DNA from: Pelargonium cotyledonis
Lineage: Eukaryota; Streptophyta; Magnoliopsida; Geraniales; Geraniaceae
Length of the DNA: 23,072 nucleotides
Direction of reading: 5' to 3'
Assembly (NCBI GenBank): GCA_036897625.1
Contig: JAYMTA010000914.1
Location: 1-23,072 of the forward strand
Shown here: in pieces, positions 10,301 through 19,100 of the stretch
Layout: each line of letters begins with the position of its first letter
Position numbering within the stretch: the stretch's first letter is position 1
Notes under the pieces: model-generated
Told to the model about the DNA's origin: nothing
The model's database searches: none
The model's input: only the letters and a program-made list of their open reading frames with translations
Program-made: the position numbers and the translations under genes

Positions 10301-12627
10301 CAATCCGTTGCTTACCCTCAATCTCAGATGGTTCAGTATCCTACTCAAGGTAATTTGCAATATGGGAATGTGCAAAATAGCGAAGCATATAATCAGATGT
10401 GGCAATATTATTATTACCAGCAACAACAGCAGCAGCAGTTTTTTCTGCAACAGCAACAACAACTGCTGCAGCAACAACAGCTAGATCCCCAACAGCAGCA
10501 GCTTCTGCAGCAACAATATCAGCAGCAGTTGCAATTGCAGCAGCAATATTTCTATCAGCAGCAGCAACAATTTCAACAACTCAGTGAGCAACAACAGCAA
10601 CAATTTCAACAGATGAGTCAACAACAACAACAACAGGAACCGGATCAGGCTCATCTGCAACAACAACCAAGTCAGTCACAACAGCTTCAACAAGAACAGC
10701 AACTCGATCAACAGCAGCAGTTCAATACTCAAGAACAGTTACAACAGCAACAATATCTACAGCAACAACAGCTCAGTACTCAACAACAGTTGCAACAACA
10801 ACAATTTTTACAGCAGCAACAGCTACTACAACAACAGCATCTTCTATACATGCAACAACTGCAGCAGTCACAGATGCAGAAAAAGGGGAAAGAACAAAAC
10901 CAGCCATCGCAGCAGCAGCAGCAGCAGCAGCAACAAGATCAAGTATATGAACAACACCATCAGCAAAAGGTATATTTACAAAGTCTAAATGTATTCTCTT
11001 ACAAGTCCACTGTTTAATCTAATAAGGAGGGAATTAGCATGTTTATCAGAGATGGATATTGGGGTCCCAGATTAAAGTATACCATATTACCATAGTATTG
11101 TTTTATATCATATTACAATTTGTTGATTGACTGTAATATAAGCTCATTTCCAAGCAAGAAATGCCTTGTCTCTTGCAAGTGAAGCAGCAGAATTCCTTTT
11201 AAATCATGGGAAAAAGGACTAAGACTGACCTAAGTTGAATTTACAAGTAGGTCCTATGAATTTTAGATAGAGTGGGGTTGGCATTTCAGGGCTTCTCCTG
11301 TCTGTTAAATGAGGTGCAGGTGGGGTGGGCTCTTACTTTGGGATGACAGGGAAGGGGACTGGTGACAGACTCAGAAAAAAAAAAGTGCCATGTGAATTTG
11401 CTCAAGGCAAAGCTGCGTGATCTAATGCTAACATTTTGCGTGTGTGTTAGGTGAATTGTATGGTAACACTAGGAAGGATAGGATTATGAATGAGACTATT
11501 TGAGAAAAAGTTTGGGAAGCATCAATTGAAGATAAGATGTGGAAAAATGTTCTAGATGGTACGGTGGAGCATAGGGAGACTAATGATTTCATGAGGAAGG
11601 GGTGGGAGAATTCAGTTGGGAGAAATTAAAAGAGGTATGAGTAGACATAAGTCACATGGAAAGAGTAAGGATAGAACTTGGCTTAACTAAGGAGATAGGA
11701 TAGAGAGGAGGATGAGGATGACATTATTCGGGAAATGACTTGTTTCTGTTGTTTTTCTTATTTATTTTTTGACTTCTTTCCAAACATTTGATATTAACTT
11801 GCCTCGTTAGATAGGATTTTAAGTAGCTACTAGGCATAATTACTCCCAGCTATAGCTTTTTGTTTTTGTTTCGGAAGCATTCCAGTTATAGCTTTAATTT
11901 CACCAAATCTCATTTAGAATCTTCCAATTGCTACACGTCTCTTGGTCACATGTTCTTTTTGTGGGGAACTGGAGCTTTGGCTCATTATGCAGAAAGGGGT
12001 ACGAGAAGCTGTTAACAGAGTGGATGCCATTGGTTAAAGTCGTATGCCCAAGCCGAATGTCAGTAGATAATCAACACCAAATGAGATATATGTTTTAAAC
12101 CATATAGGCTGCTTAACTTGTTCTCTTCTGCTAGTCTCGTTTAATGTTACTTCTACCTGTTGAGAATGAGAGGTCTGTTGACTGTACGAGTCAGGACCCA
12201 TTCTTTTTATGGGGTTCTTCCTATTCCTTTGATAACCGTTATTGTATTTACAGTACTATGATAGTAGCAGCCACTTGGAGGTGGAATCAAGGCCATGGAT
12301 CACGGAGTCACAGGTCAGTAACAAAATTTGTATATGTATTAGACGTGTTTTATGAAGTATACTATACACGGGATTTTGGGTTTTGGTGGTGAGGTTGAGG
12401 GTGCTAGGATTTAAACCTACCATACTCCTAATACAACCAAACTCTCTTGTTCATTAATGCAAGCAAATTAAGATATAATTTTTATGTTATCTAAATATTT
12501 TGTTGAACATGTGATGTAGAGTCGAGGAGTCACACCACCACAGAATGATCTTAAAGAGGCAACGGGATCTGTTTTATCTGCTGCATTGCCACAACGTCAA
12601 GAGCGATCTCCTACTATTAGTGTGTAG
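1314..12627 (+). CDS. PRP39: PRP39-type U1 snRNP pre-mRNA-processing factor, 13 exons, about 1185 aa
   Basis: Exons: 1314-1398, 2439-2539, 2652-2881, 4024-4191, 5577-5937, 6022-6165, 6549-6701, 6788-6904, 8179-8259, 8551-8700, 9170-10969, 12254-12313, 12520-12627. All junctions are GT-AG, phases match, and the total is 3558 nt including TAG. An in-frame TAG at 1305-1307 fixes the start. Residues 60-570 carry HAT-type helical repeats with the expected aromatic pairs (YWRKY near 86, LWDKFIEFE, NWHHYLDF near 300, FWMRYVEF near 334, HLFNARFKEQVGD near 370). Residues 570-1130 are Ser/Asp/Gln-rich and disordered, with a basic patch near 810-850 and a glutamine-rich block at about 947-1130. PRP39 is a U1 snRNP protein used in 5' splice-site recognition in the nucleus. 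The long tail fits the plant PRP39-2 type rather than the shorter PRP39a. The last two small exons are the least certain. Confidence 0.92.
1399..2438 (+). other. PRP39 intron 1 (1040 nt), no gene seen
   Basis: The donor is CCAG|GTACC and the acceptor is TTTTGCAG|TTG. The intron is T-rich and no coding frame, RNA gene or recognisable mobile element was found in it. Confidence 0.75.
2882..4023 (+). other. PRP39 intron 3 (1142 nt), no gene seen
   Basis: It splits an Arg codon (AG|A). The sequence is AT-rich, with no terminal repeats or coding similarity that I could recognise. The antisense open frame at 3338-3613 has no family features. Confidence 0.75.
4192..5576 (+). other. PRP39 intron 4 (1385 nt) with an A26 run and a Stowaway MITE
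   Basis: A 26-base homopolymeric A run lies at 4742-4767, followed by a T run from 4792. No SINE or retrogene body could be recognised next to it. The Stowaway-like element at 5019-5270 is annotated separately. The acceptor CTCCAG|TTTC continues the Ser codon begun in exon 4. Confidence 0.7.
5019..5270. mobile_element. Stowaway-type MITE (Tc1/mariner), 252 bp
   Basis: The left end reads CTCCCTCCGTCCCAAAATGA and the right end is its near-perfect inverted complement (CTCCCTCCATTCCAAAATCA when reversed). A TA dinucleotide flanks each side (5017-5018 and 5271-5272), the mariner-type target duplication. The interior is AT-rich and non-coding. This is the classic signature of plant Stowaway elements. 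A second inverted match to the left arm (actcattttggaac, 5212-5225) sits about 45 bp inside the right end. The element is in intron 4 and does not touch a splice site. Confidence 0.9.
7381..7399 (+). repeat. T19 homopolymer
   Basis: An uninterrupted T run in PRP39 intron 8, about 80 bp upstream of the TRIM-like element. It is likely length-variable; no function is inferred. Confidence 0.8.
7479..7768. mobile_element. TRIM-like miniature LTR retrotransposon (290 bp)
   Basis: Two short direct repeats, 7479-7550 (72 bp) and 7703-7768 (66 bp), both begin TGTTAGAGTATA and end TTACA. They share the body 'ttgggycttcaactatcaa...aagy.tttarttraryyggt'. After the first repeat comes TGGTAT, the start of the initiator-Met-tRNA primer-binding site used by copia and TRIM elements. 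The flanks are TAGCG (7474-7478) and TAGTG (7769-7773), a 4/5-matching 5-bp target duplication. The internal region of about 150 bp has no coding capacity. This is the layout of a terminal-repeat retrotransposon in miniature. It lies in intron 8 of PRP39 (6905-8178) away from splice sites. The divergence between the repeats indicates an old insertion. Confidence 0.75.
8761..8908. mobile_element. Short solo LTR (about 148 bp)
   Basis: The block begins TGTTGAAG and ends AATTAACA (TG...CA with TGTT/AACA inversion). It contains 'gtgtcccacgttgg', a word common at the start of several plant TRIM/copia LTRs. The flanks are AATAT (8756-8760) and AATAC (8909-8913), a 4/5-matching 5-bp target duplication. 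No second copy lies nearby, so it reads as a solo LTR left by recombination. It sits in PRP39 intron 10 (8701-9169), starting 60 bp after the donor. Confidence 0.6.
10418..10969 (+). repeat. Glutamine-coding CAA/CAG repeat block within PRP39 exon 11
   Basis: About 184 codons, mostly CAA and CAG with occasional Leu, Phe, Tyr, Ser and Met, follow a YYYY run. The longest pure CAG run is 7 units (10910-10930), followed by two CAA. Mixed CAA/CAG use and frequent interruptions make it less prone to slippage than a pure run. The protein segment (about residues 947-1130) resembles Q-rich low-complexity domains that drive condensate formation; a function here is inference. Reverse and shifted frames through it give long poly-Leu, poly-Ala or poly-Ser shadows. 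Confidence 0.9.
10970..12253 (+). other. PRP39 intron 11 (1284 nt) with a LINE remnant
   Basis: The donor is CAAAAG|GTATAT and the acceptor is GTATTTACAG|TACTAT. If the intron is retained, the frame runs 15 more codons past the exon and stops at 11015-11017. A decayed LINE segment is annotated at about 11452-11740. Nothing else recognisable was seen in the rest. Confidence 0.65.
11452..11740 (+). pseudogene. Decayed C-terminal fragment of an RTE/BovB-like LINE reverse transcriptase
   Basis: Translation from 11452 reads ELYGNTRKDRIMNETI, then a stop, then EKVWEASIEDKMW. This matches the 'W-x-G-x-TRKDRI-x-NE...K' motif that follows the reverse-transcriptase palm in plant non-LTR elements. After a probable frameshift near 11545 come pieces resembling 'RWYG-H' and, around 11627, KRGMSRHKS, corresponding to the usual RGRGRPK-TW segment. 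In-frame stops and frameshifts show it is dead. The match is to a remembered family consensus and has not been searched. Confidence 0.65.
12254..12313 (+). CDS. PRP39: PRP39 exon 12 (20 codons), small internal exon
   Basis: TTTACAG|TACTATG begins and GTCACAG|GTCAGT ends this 60-nt exon. It encodes YYDSSSHLEVESRPWITESQ in phase 0 on both sides. It could be skipped without changing the frame, giving a protein 20 residues shorter. Support is splice-site quality and phase only. Confidence 0.65.
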
Positions 12628-12721
12628 CAGCATTTTGTATATGCATGATGAGTCCTTGTTACTTGCTGGGAGTGCATGTTGTTTTCTTAACTTGTAGATT
12701 TCTCTAGATTAGATTACAAAT

Positions 12722-12734
12722 TTTGTATGTAATG
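12722..12734 (+). terminator. Polyadenylation control element of PRP39
   Basis: TTTGTATGTAATG lies 95 bp after the stop codon in a T-rich stretch. It matches the plant far-upstream element style (TTGTA/TTGTAT...TAATG). The cleavage site would be expected some tens of bases downstream, around 12750-12790. Confidence 0.5.
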
Positions 12735-13130
12735 TTATTAGCCAAAGCAGTTTTCAGTCACTTACCTTGTTTCGGTCCATTTTATTCCATTTTATAGCGA
12801 CTTTACATCAGTGAAAATAGAAATTTGTCAATGACTCGACGTGCTGACCATTTTTGGATCATATATACAAGTCGCTTAAGAATGAAAATGTGAATGAGAT
12901 TCTCAATATATGTGAATGATGATTACTACTCATGAAAATAATGTCGAAATGAGAATCTCAGTCACATCTCCAATCCAAATATCTTATTCAGAACCTACCA
13001 ATATCTGGTTTTTGGATTTGGCTACCAATTCATAGAGCGCTCTCACTTTCCTGTCTAGATCAATTGGTTAAAAGATACAATTTCATCTTTTGTTGATTTC
13101 AGGAAGGTTGTGTTTGAGAACATGAAAATC

Positions 13131-13196
13131 GTCATTTGAAATTTTAAATTTGAAATACGATCATAATGTTTGAAAAATCATCGAATTTCAAATGAC
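13131..13196. repeat. 13-bp inverted repeat around a 40-bp spacer
   Basis: GTCATTTGAAATT at 13131-13143 is matched by its exact reverse complement AATTTCAAATGAC at 13184-13196. The spacer itself contains another partial copy (aaatttgaaat). It could be a MITE core or a fold-back remnant. No clear target duplication was seen. Confidence 0.6.
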
Positions 13197-15097
13197 AGCT
13201 ATCTAGGCATGTTTTGAATATCATTGGATTTGACTCAATTCCAAATCCAAATTCTTGGAGCCAAGGTGAAGTGTAAAATAGCTAAAACAATCTGCTATGC
13301 AACATCTAAAAAGGTAACTATGATAGCACTGGTCAGTTCACACTTCACACCACCACAATCAGAAGCTAATTGCATGTTGATCAAATGGAAATTTTCACAC
13401 TTCACATGACAATCAGCAGCAGTAAAATTTCTAAAATGATGCAAATTGAGTCATTAAGAACAGAGGAAAACCTAAATATTTTGAATCTCCAATTTGACAA
13501 TAAACAAGAAATGGCATAACATGTATTTTTCATATTCATACTATCATTTCACAACTATACTTTAAGTAAATGGACAAATTCAATGAAATGGAACAACTAA
13601 TTAATTTTACATTGTAATGGTTGAGGTAGAAGCAAGAAACTACGAGGTAAATGAAAGGATAGGAAAGAAAAACAAAACAAATCAACGGTACTGGCTCATA
13701 TGCAAATGAGATATTACAACTCAATTTGTTCTGAGACCATAACATAACTAAAATAGTTCTCAACATAGCTTCATATAAAAAGTTGTCAGATCTCAAAATC
13801 TATAGAAACTAATAAAAAAAAATGTAAAAATAAAACTCAATATTACATACCTACTTTTTTTCCATTAGCAGATAATAGACCATGGTTTTTCCCATGACCT
13901 GCAGTCAAGGCATGCAAAACGGTGAATGTTTAAAAAGAGTGAAAATCTTAATATGATTTCAGGACAAGCAGCAATTGTTAGCTTATGTGCATGACTCATA
14001 TCCGATCAAAATTCATATTTTGAATATCAATGTTCAAACCCCAACTCTTTATACAATATGCTCAAACTTTCCAATTCAAACAATTTATCTCACCCCAATT
14101 CTGGATAGTGTTCACTCCTATCTAAACAATTTATCTCACAAACTTTAATCTTAAAATCATGTCTAATTTCCAATCCAAGACATGGCCATATACAATCTCA
14201 CTACAAATCCAAATCAACAGGATATATTGCAAAATTAAGTCAGATAAAATCATTATTTGAGGGGCATATCATCATCGTCACAATCTCTTCATGTCTGAGG
14301 CATAGGTAGGTCAACTAATCATGTAGGTCATGCCATCAAAACTCAATCTCTTCAAATCTAGCAACATCCAAAATCAAACCTGACCTAAATGGTCTAACAA
14401 GAAGATTATTGATAATGGTTCCATCATGATACAACTCCAAGAAAGCAACACATATTAGTGTACTTAAGAATTCCAATGGACTTTCTACAGGAAATTCTCC
14501 TCTATAGGACCCTTTTAAAACACTTTTCCTTCCTATTGGTGCCTAACCATCTTTTGTTGAAAGAGACTGAACAGTCCCGTTGACCAAATACTTCTCCAAA
14601 ACCTCTTCTATGTTTTCATTCCAATTTAGGGGATTGATGATCAATTTAGAATAGTTTAATCATACATGGAAAGTAAATTACATTAAATCATTCCTATAGA
14701 AGCATCAATAAGATGAAATCAATTCATACAGTAAATATCTTACTATAACTGCTGTCTACTAACACGAGAGTGATAACTAGTAACTATACATTACAATATA
14801 TAGAAATGCAATCAATTCATAACAATGATTCATTTTAATGCACTTCTTCTAACTATATCGCAAGCCTACTCAACACAATAGAGGCTTTATTTTCTTTCCA
14901 TTTTAAGTTGTTATAAGCATTTCCATGCATGTATTGATACTCTATAATGGTTTGAACACTGTTTAAAATAAACCAATACTGGATTACCTAATGTTTCTTC
15001 TATGATAATTTAGGATTTATACGTAACCCATTGTCACTGTAAACCAGTTTTACAGTGGCAGTGCACCTCTGTTTCCCACCTCATCAAGAACCCAACC

Positions 15098-15275
15098 ACA
15101 TATATCATTTTTAACCACCCATGAATCAAAACCCAGTTTAAGCTCAATCTAATGACGCCACATCAGTGCTAGTGGAAAAAATCTGTACATATATCATTTT
15201 TAACTACCCATGAATCTAAACCCGGTTTAAGCTCAATCTAATGACGCCACATCAGTGCTAGTGGAAACAATGTGT
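15098..15275. repeat. 89-bp tandem duplication (two copies)
   Basis: Copy 1 (15098-15186) and copy 2 (15187-15275) differ at 5 of 89 positions by eye. Both contain 'gacgccacatcagtgctag'. The next five bases (acatt) start like a third copy. The high identity suggests a fairly recent local duplication. Confidence 0.88.
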
Positions 15276-16031
15276 ACATTGACAGAGGATCAAATATTTA
15301 CACATTTTAATTTAGTAAATCTATTTAAAATCATTGATTAACTCCCATCCATAACATTTTTTCAGTTAGACATTGAGGTACAGAGTTTTCATACTAACAT
15401 TTGCTTATAAATTGATATGTTACCATTGCATTAAAATTAATTGTAATATCATTAGATTATTTCACCTATGAAGGGAAATTTTCCTATTCCGATCTATCTA
15501 TATGAACGTTTCTGGTCTTAGTTTTTAGGTATATCTTGTATATAAACAATCACGTGGGACCTGATTTCTTATATTATTGTGCTTCTAGAAACCTATGTCC
15601 AGCTAATCTTACTGGTTTTGCTTTAAATACTGGAAAAAAAATGTTGGGAACCTTAAACATTATTGTGTGTGTATAGAGGCAAGTAGAACAGTTTAAATCT
15701 TCTCACAGGTTGAGACCCCAAATATTCCTAGCTCAAGCATACATAGAGTTTCGATATCTTTTCACATTATGTAAATGAAAAGCAGTGAAAACTACATGGA
15801 AAACATCAGCCAAGAGACAAGTAAGCCAATAATAGTAAAAGACTATATTCCAAAATATATTAATTCATATACCTCCTTCTTACATATATGACAACTTTAC
15901 CTGTACAATTAAAAAAGAGACATGCTCTACATCTATCTGTTGACAAAAATCAGATGAAACACTCCACAACCACGTCAGGTAAAAGGAGAAAATAAAAGAA
16001 ACTAAAACTGACTCGACAAGACAAGCAATAG

Positions 16032-16037
16032 TTTATT
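16032..16037 (-). terminator. AATAAA polyadenylation signal of the CTD-phosphatase gene
   Basis: Read on the minus strand, CAATAAAC occurs about 145 nt after the TAA stop (16183-16181), with T-rich sequence downstream. It is the best near-upstream element in the 3' UTR. Confidence 0.6.
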
Positions 16038-16180
16038 GAGAGTTAATTAATCGAAGAGCTGAAAGAACAAAGAGAATAGGAAATTAATAATAGATGGGCA
16101 AGATGACATCTTTTGGCTTCAAATATAACGAGATGGGCAAGGAACAGCTATATTCAAGCTAGTAAGGAAAAGAAAGGTTC

Positions 16181-19100
16181 TTATTCCTTGTTACCAAATT
16201 TCCGAGCAATAATAGGACGAACATCATCAGCATCTGCCAGTATCTCTAAAAATGGTAGTAATGAAATCAGCGCAGTGTCTGATGGATCATCAAACCAACT
16301 TTTAATGGGAATCCCATTATTCACTTGCAACTGGAAAACCTGAAATTGTCAGAGGCAAAACTCAAACAATCAGGAGTATTTACTGAAGGGTTTCCTAATT
16401 TCTTATTTCTTTTCAATAAGAAATATATATTATCATGTTACAATTAAGTTAATTTGACCTAATACAAAATACTATTTTCCTTCCTCACAGGACCATTCCA
16501 GCTAAAGAAAGGGATATTTCAAACAAATCATTTGGTTAAAGCATCAAAATTTAACCTTTACGTCTCATCTACTGAAATATAAAAGATAACACATGTAATT
16601 ATTTTTAGGAAAACGTGTTCACTAAGAAGGGATCAAATCATCAAGGCATATATATGGGAAGGTAAAATACCTGAGGCGAATTATCAATAATAGCAATTTT
16701 CGCAAGATCAACACCTAAAACTGTCAAATCTTTAGTGTAACCGCCATCTGAAAAAATGCAAGATTCGCGATAAGCACGGCGAGAAATAAACTTCCCATCT
16801 GGATCCAGTATATCCAGAAGTTGTTCCGCATAGATGCTTTGGCTGGCTGTAAATACAATAACTTCAAACATCTCTGCAACTCTCTCCAAGAATGTCTTGA
16901 GGTGGGGCCTCTGCTTTACGTATACAGTATGCTCTTGCATATTGAAAAAAACACTGAAGGTGAAGTCTGCATCGCAAGGCTCCAACGTGGAGTGGACAAG
17001 AGTTTCTGTACATGTATAAAGAAAATAACACTGTTGACATTCTTAATAACACAATACCCCCAACAGTTCAAAATCCTTTCTAGAAAAGTTAATAAACTAT
17101 AATTTGCATCGGATACATTGTGGAACAATTATACTCATTTCAAGTTCACTAAACTGACCCCTCCCTGTCATTGAAAGGGCTATAATTTGGTCATCTAAGC
17201 TTAAGTGACCTACAGTTCAGTCAACATTGTTTAGTCACTAACGTTTTAGCTTTAGGATTCCTGTCACTCTAAGTTTATTTATCAGGGCTATATTTTGAAC
17301 GCTTCCATGAATTCATCAAGGAAACAACAATACTTGGTAAAAATGATGAAATATGTCAATAAGAATGTCTTGAAATTCACAAATCTATGCCCAGAGATAC
17401 TAGAGTATATATAAAAAAGGAAAGAAGGTGAATTATGATAGAAATCTGGAACATACAAAATAACTAAATTTTATTACCATCCAAATCAAGCACTAGGGTG
17501 ATGGATTTCGTCCGAGTCTCCTTCGGCAATAAACTGGGCCTGAAGTTTGATACCACATCTGATAGTTCAGGGAAATTTTTTATAAGCAAATTAGGATCAA
17601 AGCACCCAGCATGGTCCACATTGGGATGAGAGTCAACACCGGATTCCTGTTTTGGGGGCCTCAATTGAGTAATCGCTAAATATAAGTCATTATCCGGATG
17701 AATCATCTCTTCTGATGACACGGCATTGCTGGTATTACTGGTTTTAACAGTCTCCTCAAGGTAAGGAAGTACTGTGTATTGCTCATCCACATCAAATGAC
17801 ATATTTGGCTTGGCAAAGTTGTCATCAGGAAAGGTTATGGTCTGGGTAATGCCATCTTCAACTGCATTGCCATTGAACTGTACACCTGCAATAAGCATTT
17901 CAGAAACATAGAAGTCTGAGACATTGCAGGTCGGATAATGACAGTAGCTTCTGTCCTCTTCAATGTCATCATTTCCCAACCTTGGCACATCAGAATCATT
18001 GTTGCTCCCTATTATAGATTGAAAGAAGAAATGCATATCAGACACAATGCCCTCAAGTAAGCATTCAATAATACTGTAATCTATATGCTCAGCTTTTTGA
18101 CGTCAATGCAGTCCTATCAGCCTGAAATCTCTTTGTGCAACAAGTGAATTCATGTAGGATGACATATTGCACGGGATTCGTGTTCCAGAATCTATATACA
18201 CACCAAACTATAGTTTACAACTATTGACAGAGTGATATTCTATTCCATCAAAACAGTTCGAATGAGAGATATCTCGGTTTATTTTCTTTTTCCCTTTTTT
18301 TTTCCAGAAAAGGGTTCTGAGAACATGCAAATTGAAAATACCTACTGTCTTCACTTTCATATTTATAATCATAGTAAAAGAAAACAATTTTCTTACAAAT
18401 CTTGAAAATAAGAAATGTACATTTAAATTCTTTCATCAATCAAACAACTCATGCATGACATATAAGAAACTGAGGGTGCCTATGTTTGGTATCTTAGCAT
18501 CTTTATTTCTCTCTTTAGTCGTGCACCTGTATTAAATATGATCATGAAGAAAAAGAGTAACAGCATTAAGAGAGGCTATAATACTTTTACTTTTTAAGGC
18601 TCAACTAGGAAAAAACTGCAATCTACCTGCATCACTGTCAATCTTTGGTTCAACAAGATCTTCACTTGGTTCCAAAGCAGGAGAAAATATTGTTTCTATT
18701 TTTGATGATGAGCAAAGCACAGCAGAATCCTGCAAGTTAATGAATCAAGGTTGATTTGTTGCATCAGAGGACGATACATGCCATCTTAAAAGTGTATCAA
18801 AAAAATGTATTTCTATGCGGACAAACTCATACTCCATGGTCATAGTATGGTTTAGTTTGCCAAAATAGTCAAACTAAATTGATAATGGGACAGTTAAATC
18901 ATATTTTCTTATCATAGCCAGCTTACAGGTAAATAACTACATATTAATAACAAAATACACTGGGCATACATCACTCTCCTTTAATGTTCATAATGGTCAT
19001 GTTGATAGAATAGGAATGATATAATTCAGCCTATACTCTAGCCAGAAAGAACTCTATATCTTTATTGTCATGGTTGTCCAAACAGTAATCTAATATATCT

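Larger units (their letters stand above)
12740..16030. other. Gene-free interval between convergent genes
   Basis: About 3.3 kb between the two polyadenylation regions. Open frames here are short and lack recognisable family features. It contains an 11-bp inverted pair TGAGATTCTCA / TGAGAATCTCA (12895-12905, 12950-12960), the 13-bp inverted repeat at 13131-13196, a repeated phrase 'aaacaatttatctcac' (about 14079 and 14125), a small hairpin CACTGTAAA...TTTACAGTG (15035-15057), and the 89-bp tandem duplication at 15098-15275. It looks like decayed transposon-derived DNA. Promoters or ncRNAs cannot be excluded. Confidence 0.6.

Noticed and set aside
10292-10666. Reverse-strand and shifted frames rich in Leu, Ala or Ser
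   Set aside because: They are shadows of the CAA/CAG repeat and have no independent support.
13536-13796. 86-codon reverse-strand open frame in the intergenic region
   Set aside because: It is hydrophobic and low-complexity from AT-rich DNA, with no splice partners, no family motif and no start context.
18009-18051. Upstream extension of the phosphatase exon in the same open frame
   Set aside because: The only nearby AG (18053-18052) gives the wrong phase, while the acceptor at 18010-18009 has a strong pyrimidine tract and the right phase.
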